From Bacillota bacterium (GTDB taxonomy: Bacteria; Bacillota; Bacilli; Bacillales_B; DSM-18226): DNA of 5,641 bases. Position numbers and translations under genes: made by a program. The notes under the pieces were generated by a model. The model saw nothing but the letters and a program-made list of their open reading frames with translations. It searched no databases and had not been told where the DNA came from. Positions 1 to 5,641 of the stretch are shown piece after piece; positions within the stretch are counted from its first letter, which is position 1; each line of letters opens with the position of its first letter. The stretch covers positions 1 through 5,641 of the forward strand of contig JAKACS010000254.1 of assembly GCA_021821235.1 (NCBI GenBank), given 5' to 3'.

Positions 1-1
1 A

Positions 2-1336
2 AGCGATGTCGTTGATAATCTTAAAGTGCAGCTGGCTGCAGAAGGACTTCCAAAGTCAGGACAAATCGATTATTCTTTCTTCAGCCAAAACGCAAGCTTA
101 GGGACAACAGACAATGAATTTAATGTTATTAAGCTTGATGCGATGCAGACTGAACTTGCCAACTTGATTAAAGGAATCGATGGGGTACAGGATGCCAAAG
201 TAATGATCAACCTTCCTGATAAAGGGATTTTTGTCAGTGACAAAGGTGAACAGGCATCTGCATCGATTGTTTTAACCGTTAAGCCCGGTTACCAGTTTAG
301 CAATGAGCAAATCAAGGGACTCTATCAGCTAGTCTCAAAAAGTGTTCCCAACCTTCCTACTGATAATATCGTCATCATGAACCAGTTTTTTGAGTATTAC
401 GATATAAATAATCAGCAAAATGCAACGGGAACCGGAACAACGTTTGCCAATCAAAGTGAGATCAAAAAGCAAATCGAGCGCGATATCCAGCGTCAAGTTC
501 AAACCATGCTTGGCACGTTAATGGGGCAGGACAAAGTTGTTGTCTCTGTGTCGGCTGATATTGATTTTACCCAGGAAAAGCGGGAAGAAAACCTCGTTGA
601 GCCTGTTGATAAAAAAAATATGAAGGGGATTGCGATTAGCGCCCAAAATATTAAAGAAACCTTTACGGGAAATGGAAGCCAGGCAGGCGGAACACCGCAA
701 TCACAAACAGCGACAGATCCGCTCGGTTCGAATTATCTCGCTGGCAGCAGCGGTAATGGTGATTATCAAAAAACAGACGACAAAGTCAATTACGAGGTCA
801 ATCGCATCCGCAGACAGATTGTTGAGAGCCCGTACAAAATCAGGGATTTAGGCATTCAAGTAATGGTTGAACCGCCAAAACCGACTGATCCAAAATCATT
901 GCCGCAATCCAGGGTGAATGACATTTCCAATATTTTAGGAACCATTGTCAGAACAACCATCGACAAAAGCAGTACTGGAAAGCCTTTAACTAATCAGGAT
1001 TTGAAAAACAGGATCGTTGTCTCCGTTCAGCCGTTTAATGGAAAAGTGAATACATCACAGCAAGCACAAACGTCAATTCCGTGGTGGGTTTACCTTATAG
1101 GTGGAGTATTGCTCGCTGCTGTTATTCTCTTGCTTATTTTGTTCTTGCGAGCAAGAAAGAAGCGGAACGAGGAAAAAGAGGTGGCGGTTGAATCAGCTGA
1201 ACCTGTATTTATACCAGATGTAAATCAGGAACAGGAAACTGAAAGCACATTGAGGCAAAAACAATTGGAAAAGATGGCAAAAGAACACCCAGAAGACTTT
1301 GCAAAACTATTGCGCTCCTGGATTGCTGAAGATTAG
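2..1336 (+). CDS. fliF: Flagellar MS-ring protein FliF, 5'-truncated by the window edge
   Basis: FliF builds the MS ring in the cytoplasmic membrane, the base on which rotor and export gate assemble. The frame is open from base 2, giving 444 residues. The in-frame GTG at 26 is not the start, because the codons before it continue typical FliF sequence (SDVVDNLK then VQLAAEG). If the protein is the usual ~530 residues, about 90 N-terminal residues, including the first membrane helix, lie outside. Fragment residues 1 to ~130 are the ring-building YscJ/FliF region, containing GIDGVQDAKVMINLP at 58-72. Residues ~152-345 are the FliF C-terminal periplasmic region, with a Gly/Ser/Thr-rich loop at ~222-255 that fits the beta-collar insertion. 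Residues ~359-383 are a hydrophobic membrane helix (WWVYLIGG onward) followed by a basic stop-transfer stretch (RARKKR). The tail ends EHPEDFAKLLRSWIAED (428-444), the FliG-binding element of the family. TAG stop; fliG follows after 22 nt. Identification is firm. Confidence 0.97.
   Translation, partial: SDVVDNLKVQLAAEGLPKSGQIDYSFFSQNASLGTTDNEFNVIKLDAMQTELANLIKGIDGVQDAKVMINLPDKGIFVSDKGEQASASIVLTVKPGYQFSNEQIKGLYQLVSKSVPNLPTDNIVIMNQFFEYYDINNQQNATGTGTTFANQSEIKKQIERDIQRQVQTMLGTLMGQDKVVVSVSADIDFTQEKREENLVEPVDKKNMKGIAISAQNIKETFTGNGSQAGGTPQSQTATDPLGSNYLAGSSGNGDYQKTDDKVNYEVNRIRRQIVESPYKIRDLGIQVMVEPPKPTDPKSLPQSRVNDISNILGTIVRTTIDKSSTGKPLTNQDLKNRIVVSVQPFNGKVNTSQQAQTSIPWWVYLIGGVLLAAVILLLILFLRARKKRNEEKEVAVESAEPVFIPDVNQEQETESTLRQKQLEKMAKEHPEDFAKLLRSWIAED
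611..618 (+). repeat. A8 homopolymer within fliF
   Basis: Eight consecutive A residues encode Lys-Lys and the first two bases of Asn (fragment residues 204-206), in the second half of the periplasmic domain. A one-base slip here would break FliF before its second membrane helix and FliG-binding tail. It is the second-longest A run I see in the window. Nothing shows that it varies. Confidence 0.6.
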
Positions 1337-1341
1337 GTTTT

Positions 1342-1347
1342 AGGAGG
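1342..1347 (+). promoter_or_regulatory. Ribosome binding site of fliG
   Basis: AGGAGG lies 11 nt before the ATG at 1359, inside the 22-nt fliF-fliG gap. It is a perfect Shine-Dalgarno core and supports independent, strong initiation of FliG rather than dependence on coupling to fliF. Confidence 0.85.
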
Positions 1348-1358
1348 AAAGCAGAATT

Positions 1359-2375
1359 ATGGCAAGGAAAGAACAGAAGGAACTATCCGGCAAACAAAAA
1401 GCAGCCATTCTCCTTATTTCTCTTGGACCCGATGTTTCGGCGAATGTTTATAAGCATCTTAGTGAAGAAGAAATCGAGAAACTGACATTGGAAATATCCG
1501 GAGTGAGAAAAGTTGATGCTATGGCAAAAGAAGAAATTCTTGAGGAATTTCACAATATTGCTTTGGCACAGGATTATATTTCCCAGGGCGGTATTGGCTA
1601 CGCAAAATCGATTCTTGAGAAGGCTCTCGGATCGGAGCAGGCTGCCGTGATTATCAATCGGCTGACCTCCTCCCTTCAAGTTCGCCCATTTGATTTCGCC
1701 CGTAAAGCTGATCCGGCACAAATTCTTAATTTTATTCAAAACGAACATCCGCAGACGATTGCCTTAATTTTATCGTATCTTGATGCTGCTCAAGCCGGTC
1801 AGATTTTATCGGAACTCCCGCAAGAAATGCAGGCAGATATCGCGAGAAGAATTGCCGTTATGGACAGCACCTCACCGGATATTATCAATGAGGTTGAACA
1901 AATCCTTGAGCGAAAGCTTTCGGCAACTGTAACTCAGGATTACACCCATACGGGCGGCATTGAAGCGGTTGTCGAAGTCTTAAACGGTGTGGATCGATCA
2001 ACAGAACGAACGATCCTGGATGCCTTGGAAATTCAAGATCCAGAACTGGCCGAAGAAATAAAGAAACGAATGTTTGTCTTTGAGGATATCGTGACCCTCG
2101 ACAACCGAGCTATCCAGCGCGTACTCAGAGACTGTGACAATGAAGATCTGATGTTGTCGCTGAAAGTTTCAAGCGATGAAGTGAAGGAAATTGTCTTTAA
2201 GAATATGTCACAGCGGATGGTCGAAACCTTTAAGGAAGAAATGGAATTTATGGGTCCGGTTCGATTGCGCGATGTTGAAGAAGCACAGTCCCGGATTGTG
2301 TCCGTTATTCGCCGTCTGGAGGATGCGGGGGAAATCGTCATTGCCCGTGGCGGAGGAGATGATATCATTGTCTAG
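1359..2375 (+). CDS. fliG: Flagellar rotor/switch protein FliG
   Basis: FliG sits on the cytoplasmic face of the MS ring, receives torque from the stators and takes part in direction switching through the FliM/FliN C-ring. The 338-residue length is normal for the family. The N-terminal domain (~1-100) is the part that binds the FliF tail. The middle domain carries the EHPQ motif at 129-132. A Gly-Gly linker hinge is at 199-200, before VVEVLNGV. The C-terminal domain has the MFVF hinge at 238-241 and the charged torque helix, with R286, E293 and E294, then R302 in GPVRLRD. These align with R281, D288, D289 and R297 of the E. coli protein as I recall it, so the electrostatic stator-facing surface looks intact. 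ATG start preceded by AGGAGG. Its last 8 nt overlap fliH. No internal disruption is visible. Confidence 0.98.
   Translation: MARKEQKELSGKQKAAILLISLGPDVSANVYKHLSEEEIEKLTLEISGVRKVDAMAKEEILEEFHNIALAQDYISQGGIGYAKSILEKALGSEQAAVIINRLTSSLQVRPFDFARKADPAQILNFIQNEHPQTIALILSYLDAAQAGQILSELPQEMQADIARRIAVMDSTSPDIINEVEQILERKLSATVTQDYTHTGGIEAVVEVLNGVDRSTERTILDALEIQDPELAEEIKKRMFVFEDIVTLDNRAIQRVLRDCDNEDLMLSLKVSSDEVKEIVFKNMSQRMVETFKEEMEFMGPVRLRDVEEAQSRIVSVIRRLEDAGEIVIARGGGDDIIV
2352..2358 (+). promoter_or_regulatory. Ribosome binding site of fliH, inside the fliG 3' end
   Basis: GGAGGAG lies in the penultimate codons of fliG. Its end is 9 nt from the TTG at 2368, a workable spacing. It directly abuts the alternative in-frame ATG at 2359, which is too close to be used with it. 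The site therefore decides the fliH start in favour of TTG, and it is only cleared when ribosomes are finishing fliG. Confidence 0.7.
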
Positions 2376-3135
2376 ATTAATTAAATCCCAGTGGATGGTT
2401 GCAGAAACAAAAGGAAAAAAAGTCATCTCAATTAAATCCTTTCAATCACAGTTTGAGGAAAACCCTTCAGAAGTATCGAGGCAAGTGGATGTACAGCATG
2501 ATGCCATTTTGGAAAAAGCAAAACAAGAAGCTGCAAAAATTGTTGATGAAGCATTCGAGAAAGCACAAGCGATCCGTGAAAAAATTACACTCGATCAGAA
2601 GGCTTGGGAGCAAGAAAAGCAGTTGCAAGTTGATATGGCTCGGGAAAAAGGCTATCAAGAAGGGATCGCTTTAGGGAAAGAACAAGGTTATCAGGAATGG
2701 CAGCAAATCATAATAGAAGCAAAAGAGGTAGTTAAACAAGCAAAACAAGAATATCAATCGAAAATCGTTTTAGCTGAAAAAACGATTCTTCATTTAGGCA
2801 TGAAAACGGCAGAGCGGATAATTGGTACGAAGCTGGAGGAAACAGAAGAAACTTTTTTAGCGATCGTTAAGAGAACGTTAAATGAGGCAAAGGAATATCG
2901 CGAAATTCAACTCCATGTGTGTCCAAGCCACTACGGATTTCTATTAGCACAAAAAGAAGAATTGATGACGATTTTTCCAAAGGAAACCGATTTGTATATT
3001 TATCCGGATGAAAAGCTGTCAGCCGGAAGCTGTATTATCGAATCCGTTAATGGAAGAATTGACGCTGCCATTGATAGTCAACTGGATGAAATCAAGACAA
3101 AACTGCTTGATTTGTTGGATGGTGAAACCGGGTGA
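2368..3135 (+). CDS. fliH: Flagellar export ATPase regulator/stator FliH (TTG start)
   Basis: FliH binds the export ATPase FliI, restrains or anchors it, and links it to the C-ring and export gate; it resembles the peripheral stalk of F/V-type ATPases. From TTG the protein is 255 residues and begins MSRLIKSQW. The single N-terminal Trp (W9) may correspond to the tryptophans near the N-terminus of enterobacterial FliH that contact the gate, which is inference. Residues ~35-135 are highly charged and helical, a likely coiled coil. Within them G95, G99, G103 and G107 form the GxxxG ladder known in FliH/YscL proteins. The C-terminal part (~137-250) is the FliH/V-ATPase E-subunit-like globular domain. 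Starts at ATG 2359 (too close to the ribosome site) and ATG 2395 (no site, loses the N-terminus) are less likely. Overlaps fliG by 8 nt and fliI by 4 nt. Product is secure; the start is probable. Confidence 0.9.
   Translation: MSRLIKSQWMVAETKGKKVISIKSFQSQFEENPSEVSRQVDVQHDAILEKAKQEAAKIVDEAFEKAQAIREKITLDQKAWEQEKQLQVDMAREKGYQEGIALGKEQGYQEWQQIIIEAKEVVKQAKQEYQSKIVLAEKTILHLGMKTAERIIGTKLEETEETFLAIVKRTLNEAKEYREIQLHVCPSHYGFLLAQKEELMTIFPKETDLYIYPDEKLSAGSCIIESVNGRIDAAIDSQLDEIKTKLLDLLDGETG
3117..3124 (+). promoter_or_regulatory. Weak ribosome binding site of fliI, inside fliH
   Basis: GGATGGTG is an imperfect Shine-Dalgarno sequence 7 nt before the GTG at 3132. With the 4-nt GTGA overlap of start and stop codons, initiation of fliI probably relies on ribosomes terminating on fliH. 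Confidence 0.5.
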
Positions 3136-4448
3136 AGGCGGCTGATTTGCTTGAACATATCGACCGACTGGATACTTTTAGACGGTTTGGCCGGGTGAAA
3201 AGAGTAGTCGGTTTAATGATCGAATCGCAAGGGCCGGCAAGCTCCATCGGCGATGTTTGTTATATCCACGTAGGTACAGCAAAAAAGCGAAAGATTCAAG
3301 CAGAGGTGGTCGGTTTTCAAGATGAGTTTGTGATTTTAATGCCCTATACCTCAATTCAAGAAATATCACCCGGTTGTTTAGTCGAGACGACAATGAAGCC
3401 CCTCGAAGTAAAAGTAGGTCAGAAGCTAATCGGCAGTGTAATTGACTCTTTAGGTCAGCCGCTTGATGGCTCGCTCCTGCCAAAAGGGCTAATGCCGGTA
3501 AAGACCGAGCAATCACCACCCAACCCAATGCAACGTCCTCCAATTACTGAGACGATCGAAGTTGGCGTACGAATGATTGATAGTTTGCTAACGGTCGGAA
3601 CTGGGCAAAGAGTTGGCATCTTTGCTGGCAGCGGTGTTGGGAAAAGCACCTTGCTCGGCATGATTGCTCGTAATACGAAAGCAGATTTGAATGTGATCGC
3701 ATTGATTGGTGAGCGCGGTCGGGAAGTTCGGGAGTTTATTGAACGAGATTTGGGCGAAGAGGGATTGAAACGATCAATTGTCGTTGTTGCAACCTCTGAC
3801 CAGCCGGCCTTGATGCGGATAAAAGGAGCGTTTACAGCAACCGCGATTGCCGAATATTTTCGTGACAAAGGACTGAATGTCATGTTGATGATGGATTCAG
3901 TAACAAGGGTTGCGATGGCACAGAGGGAAGTCGGTCTTGCAGTTGGTGAGCCGCCGACAACGAAGGGCTACACTCCATCTGTGTTTGCAATCCTGCCAAA
4001 GCTTTTGGAACGAACGGGAAGAAATACTTTTGGTTCGATTACCGCTTTTTATACGGTTCTTGTCGATGGAGACGATATGAACGAACCGATTGCCGATACT
4101 GTTCGCGGAATATTGGACGGCCATTTTGTCTTGGACAGAGAGCTTGCAAACAAAGGACAATATCCAGCCATTAACGTCCTAAAAAGTATCAGCCGGATAA
4201 TGAACAATATCGTCGCAACAGAGCATGCCCGGGCGGCTGAGAGATTACGAGAACAGCTTAGCACATATATCCACTCTGCCGATTTAATCAATATTGGTGC
4301 TTACAAAAAAGGTTCTTCAAAGGAAATTGACGAAGCGATCACCATCTATCCGGAAATTCTGTCCTTTATGAAACAAACAACGAATGAGAAAGTTTCGATG
4401 GAGGAGTCCGTTAACCGACTACTTCAGCTGATGAAAGAAAGGGAATAA
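3132..4448 (+). CDS. fliI: Flagellar type III export ATPase FliI
   Basis: FliI is the cytoplasmic ATPase that helps deliver and unfold rod, hook and filament substrates at the export gate; it forms a hexamer around FliJ and is held by FliH. The 438-residue product is full length for the family. After an N-terminal beta-rich domain (~20-90), the catalytic domain has Walker A GSGVGKST at 166-173, GERGREV at 193-199 with the expected catalytic glutamate E194, and Walker B VMLMMDS at 250-256 (D255). The alpha/beta ATPase signature PAINVLKSIS is at 345-354, followed by R355. GEPPTTKGYTPSVFAILP (272-289) and YTVLVDGDDMNEPIADTVRG (307-326) are flagellar/type III ATPase hallmarks and separate it from the F1 subunits. 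It closely matches B. subtilis FliI from memory. The GTG start overlaps the fliH stop (GTGA). The C-terminal ~100 residues are helical and would hold the FliJ and hexamer contacts. Confidence 0.98.
   Translation: MKAADLLEHIDRLDTFRRFGRVKRVVGLMIESQGPASSIGDVCYIHVGTAKKRKIQAEVVGFQDEFVILMPYTSIQEISPGCLVETTMKPLEVKVGQKLIGSVIDSLGQPLDGSLLPKGLMPVKTEQSPPNPMQRPPITETIEVGVRMIDSLLTVGTGQRVGIFAGSGVGKSTLLGMIARNTKADLNVIALIGERGREVREFIERDLGEEGLKRSIVVVATSDQPALMRIKGAFTATAIAEYFRDKGLNVMLMMDSVTRVAMAQREVGLAVGEPPTTKGYTPSVFAILPKLLERTGRNTFGSITAFYTVLVDGDDMNEPIADTVRGILDGHFVLDRELANKGQYPAINVLKSISRIMNNIVATEHARAAERLREQLSTYIHSADLINIGAYKKGSSKEIDEAITIYPEILSFMKQTTNEKVSMEESVNRLLQLMKERE
4438..4444 (+). promoter_or_regulatory. Ribosome binding site of fliJ, inside the fliI 3' end
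   Basis: AAAGGGA spans the last codons of fliI, 7 nt before the GTG at 4452. It is a moderate match to the Shine-Dalgarno consensus and fixes this GTG as the start, which also gives the family-typical N-terminus MVYQFRF. Confidence 0.55.
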
Positions 4449-4451
4449 ACA

Positions 4452-4895
4452 GTGGTATATCAATTCAGATTTGATAAAATCCTTCATATTAAAGAAACCG
4501 AAAAAGATGAAGCGATGGCAGAATACAGTGGTGCTGTCCGTAAATTTGAGGAAGCTGCCGAAAAACTGTATGAATTATTGAAAAAAAAAGAAGACATGGA
4601 GCTCTACCAATCTGCAAAGCTGTCAAACGGACTGACTGTCTCTGAAATCCGTCATCATCAGCAATTTATTGGGAATTTGCAAAAAAGTATTGATTTTTAT
4701 CAAAAAATGGTAATGAATGCCCGCACCCGAATGAATCTGTTTCAGGAAAAACTGATGGAAAAAAACGTCGAAGTGAAAAAGTACGAGAAAATCAGAGAAA
4801 AAGACTTTCTTCACTATCAGGAAGAGGAAAAATTTGCTGAGGGAAGGCAAATGGATGAAATCTCGATTCAACAATACATGAATCGGGGGAATTAA
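4452..4895 (+). CDS. fliJ: Flagellar export stalk/chaperone protein FliJ
   Basis: FliJ is a small antiparallel coiled-coil protein that acts like the central stalk of the FliI hexamer, couples ATPase to the FlhA gate and helps recycle export chaperones. The product is 147 residues, the same length as B. subtilis FliJ as I remember it. It begins with the typical YQFRFDKIL and KETEKDEA segment. Almost the whole chain is charged and helical (15-50 and 65-130). SEIRHHQQFI at 64-73 and NVEVKKYEKIREK at 105-117 match the family, and DEISIQQYM at 135-143 is the characteristic ending. The start is GTG, 3 nt after fliI stops, so the two are probably translationally coupled. An A9 run at 4581-4589 lies in the first third. 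No membrane segment or signal peptide is seen. The stop is 1 nt before ylxF. Confidence 0.93.
   Translation: MVYQFRFDKILHIKETEKDEAMAEYSGAVRKFEEAAEKLYELLKKKEDMELYQSAKLSNGLTVSEIRHHQQFIGNLQKSIDFYQKMVMNARTRMNLFQEKLMEKNVEVKKYEKIREKDFLHYQEEEKFAEGRQMDEISIQQYMNRGN
4581..4589 (+). repeat. A9 homopolymer within fliJ
   Basis: Nine A residues encode three Lys codons (residues 44-46), the longest single-base run I see in the window. Gain of one A would bring a TGA at 4643 into frame and end the protein after 64 residues. Loss of one A would bring a TGA at 4633 into frame, giving about 60 residues. Either change removes the second helix of FliJ. Confidence 0.8.
4885..4890 (+). promoter_or_regulatory. Ribosome binding site of ylxF, inside the fliJ 3' end
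   Basis: GGGGGA overlaps the last codons of fliJ, 6 nt before the ATG at 4897. It is G-rich but imperfect, and the 1-nt gap to the fliJ stop suggests coupling. Confidence 0.45.
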
Positions 4896-4896
4896 A

Positions 4897-5529
4897 ATGG
4901 TGAAAAAACAAATGAACAATGAAGTAACTGAAAAAGAGATTGAAAGAAAAAAACCGTTTCAGTTGTTTGTTTTCGTAATCCTGATTCCTCTTTTGTTTGC
5001 GATTGCAGTAGCGCTTATTGTGACGACTTTTGCCGGCATTAACGTTTTTAGCACCGCAAAAGATTTAAGTGGTAAATTGCCTTTTGTTAGCAGTGTTTTT
5101 CCAAAAAATGCTTCAAGCACTGCAACTAAAAAAGCAGCGAACGAGCTTATCGGTTTACAAGCTCAAGTAAAAGACGATGAAGCAAAAATTTCCCAACTGC
5201 AGGCAAAATTGCAAAGCAAGGATCAGGAAATTCAGAAGGCTCAGCTTGAAAACAATCGACTACAGCAGCAAATAGACAGCTTGAATGCTAGCCAAAAAGA
5301 AAGTAAGCGGGCGCTTTCCGATCTGGTGACAACCTATGAAACAATGTCACCGAAAAAGGCAGCCCCCATTATCGGGAAAATGACCGATTCTGAAGCGCTG
5401 AAAATTTTATCAAGCGTCAAGCCTGAGATTCTTGCAAGCATCATGGAGAATATGGATCCGATCCAGGCAGCAAAATTTACCGAACTATTGACGAATCAAA
5501 ATGCTGCAAGTAAAAAAAGCACACCATAG
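4897..5529 (+). CDS. ylxF: YlxF, membrane-anchored MotE/MgtE_N-like flagellar operon protein
   Basis: The 210-residue product has a short basic cytoplasmic N-terminus (1-20), one hydrophobic helix at about 21-47, and a Ser/Ala/Lys linker at ~52-80. A coiled coil follows at ~80-137, rich in Gln, Lys and Glu. The C-terminal helical domain at ~143-198 begins TYETMSPKKAAPIIGKM. That domain resembles the MgtE N-terminal superhelix, as in MotE-family proteins; rhizobial MotE is known as a chaperone for a motility protein. In Bacillus, ylxF occupies this same slot between fliJ and fliK and its function is not well settled. The sequence of the C-domain also matches a stretch of FliG without gaps (see findings), so a contact with the basal body or stator is conceivable, which is inference. 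The single helix could also be read as an uncleaved signal anchor placing the C-domain outside the membrane. Family and position are well supported; function is open. Confidence 0.85.
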   Translation: MVKKQMNNEVTEKEIERKKPFQLFVFVILIPLLFAIAVALIVTTFAGINVFSTAKDLSGKLPFVSSVFPKNASSTATKKAANELIGLQAQVKDDEAKISQLQAKLQSKDQEIQKAQLENNRLQQQIDSLNASQKESKRALSDLVTTYETMSPKKAAPIIGKMTDSEALKILSSVKPEILASIMENMDPIQAAKFTELLTNQNAASKKSTP

Positions 5530-5568
5530 CATTTCAGCAGACTATAACGAAGAAAAGGGGGTGAACCT
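5530..5568. other. Longest intergenic gap in the window (ylxF-fliK, 39 nt)
   Basis: I see no hairpin, T-tract or convincing promoter pair here. Apart from the fliK ribosome binding site at its 3' end the gap appears empty, so transcription should read through into fliK. Confidence 0.6.
5554..5564 (+). promoter_or_regulatory. Extended strong ribosome binding site of fliK
   Basis: AAAGGGGGTGA matches the extended anti-Shine-Dalgarno complement AAAGGAGGTGA at 10 of 11 positions, 4 nt before the ATG at 5569. It is the best ribosome site in the window and identifies a gene start despite the short coding stretch that follows. Confidence 0.8.
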
Positions 5569-5641
5569 ATGGTAGTTTCAGGGCTCGGATTGAGTGGAAC
5601 CAAGGCAGCCGGTTCAACAGCTGTGAATAACACCAATCCGG
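5569..5641 (+). CDS. fliK: Start of a gene, probably flagellar hook-length control protein FliK (3'-truncated)
   Basis: An ATG behind an excellent ribosome site opens a frame with no stop through the window end: 24 complete codons beginning MVVSGLGLSG and continuing in Ala, Thr, Ser and Asn. FliK is an exported molecular ruler whose C-terminal domain switches export from hook to filament substrates. The visible residues are low complexity, which suits the disordered, secreted N-terminus of FliK but is not diagnostic. The assignment rests mainly on synteny, since fliK follows ylxF in Bacillus fla/che operons. Domain content cannot be checked in this window. Confidence 0.65.
   Translation, partial: MVVSGLGLSGTKAAGSTAVNNTNP

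Noticed and set aside
26..28. GTG as the start of the first gene
   Set aside because: The frame is open to the window edge, the preceding codons continue FliF sequence, and there is no ribosome site before it; the gene is truncated by the window.
630..851. Same-strand 73-codon frame inside fliF
   Set aside because: Out-of-frame shadow of the FliF periplasmic domain with no independent support.
1337..1358. Possible promoter or terminator between fliF and fliG
   Set aside because: Only 22 nt, filled by the ribosome site; no hairpin or -10/-35 pair is visible.
2191..2367. N-terminal extension of fliH running through the fliG 3' end
   Set aside because: The extra residues are the out-of-frame shadow of conserved FliG codons and do not resemble FliH; a ribosome site and start fit at 2368.
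2399..2674. Same-strand open frame of 91 codons inside fliH
   Set aside because: It is Lys-rich only because it reads A-rich fliH codons out of frame; no credible ribosome site or domain.
3455..3883. Long antisense open frame (142 codons) opposite fliI
   Set aside because: It lies wholly over the highly conserved catalytic core of FliI, has no recognisable protein features, and is best explained as a codon-bias shadow. The same applies to the antisense frames at 1383-1748, 2033-2368, 3178-3543 and 4623-4919.
1..5641. A novel or transferred system hidden in the flagellar operon
   Set aside because: Every gene fits the standard Bacillus order, codon and base use look even along the window, and no inserted, foreign or unexplained coding stretch is present.

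Overview
The window is a 5.6 kb slice of a flagellar (fla/che-type) operon, all on the + strand. The gene order is fliF (5' end missing), fliG, fliH, fliI, fliJ, ylxF, fliK (only the first 24 codons). This order, the presence of ylxF between fliJ and fliK, the close protein resemblance of FliI and FliJ to Bacillus subtilis proteins as I remember them, the GGAGG-type ribosome sites and the moderate A+T bias point to a member of the Bacillaceae. I cannot name a genus or species.

Layout. 2-1336 is the C-terminal ~444 residues of the MS-ring protein FliF, ending in the second membrane helix and the FliG-binding tail. After 22 nt comes FliG (1359-2375), the rotor/switch protein. fliH (2368-3135, TTG start) overlaps the end of fliG by 8 nt, and fliI (3132-4448, GTG start) overlaps fliH by 4 nt. 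fliJ (4452-4895, GTG start) follows after 3 nt, ylxF (4897-5529) after 1 nt, and fliK (5569 onward) after 39 nt. There is no non-coding stretch longer than 39 nt, and I see no promoter, terminator, tRNA, mobile element or CRISPR inside the window, so this is internal operon sequence driven from an upstream promoter outside it.

How the parts work together. FliF forms the membrane ring; its C-terminal tail carries FliG, which builds the torque-receiving and switching layer of the C-ring. FliH, FliI and FliJ form the cytoplasmic ATPase complex of the flagellar type III export apparatus (stator/regulator, ATPase and central stalk). YlxF is a single-pass membrane protein with a coiled coil and a C-terminal MgtE_N/MotE-like helical domain; its exact role is the least settled in the window. 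FliK, just beginning here, is expected to be the hook-length control protein.

I found no undescribed system. The points most worth a second look are an ungapped FliG-like helical signature in YlxF that also echoes the FliF tail, the run of weak start codons and overlaps confined to the export-ATPase genes, an A9 tract in fliJ that could be a slippage site, and a four-glycine GxxxG ladder in FliH.
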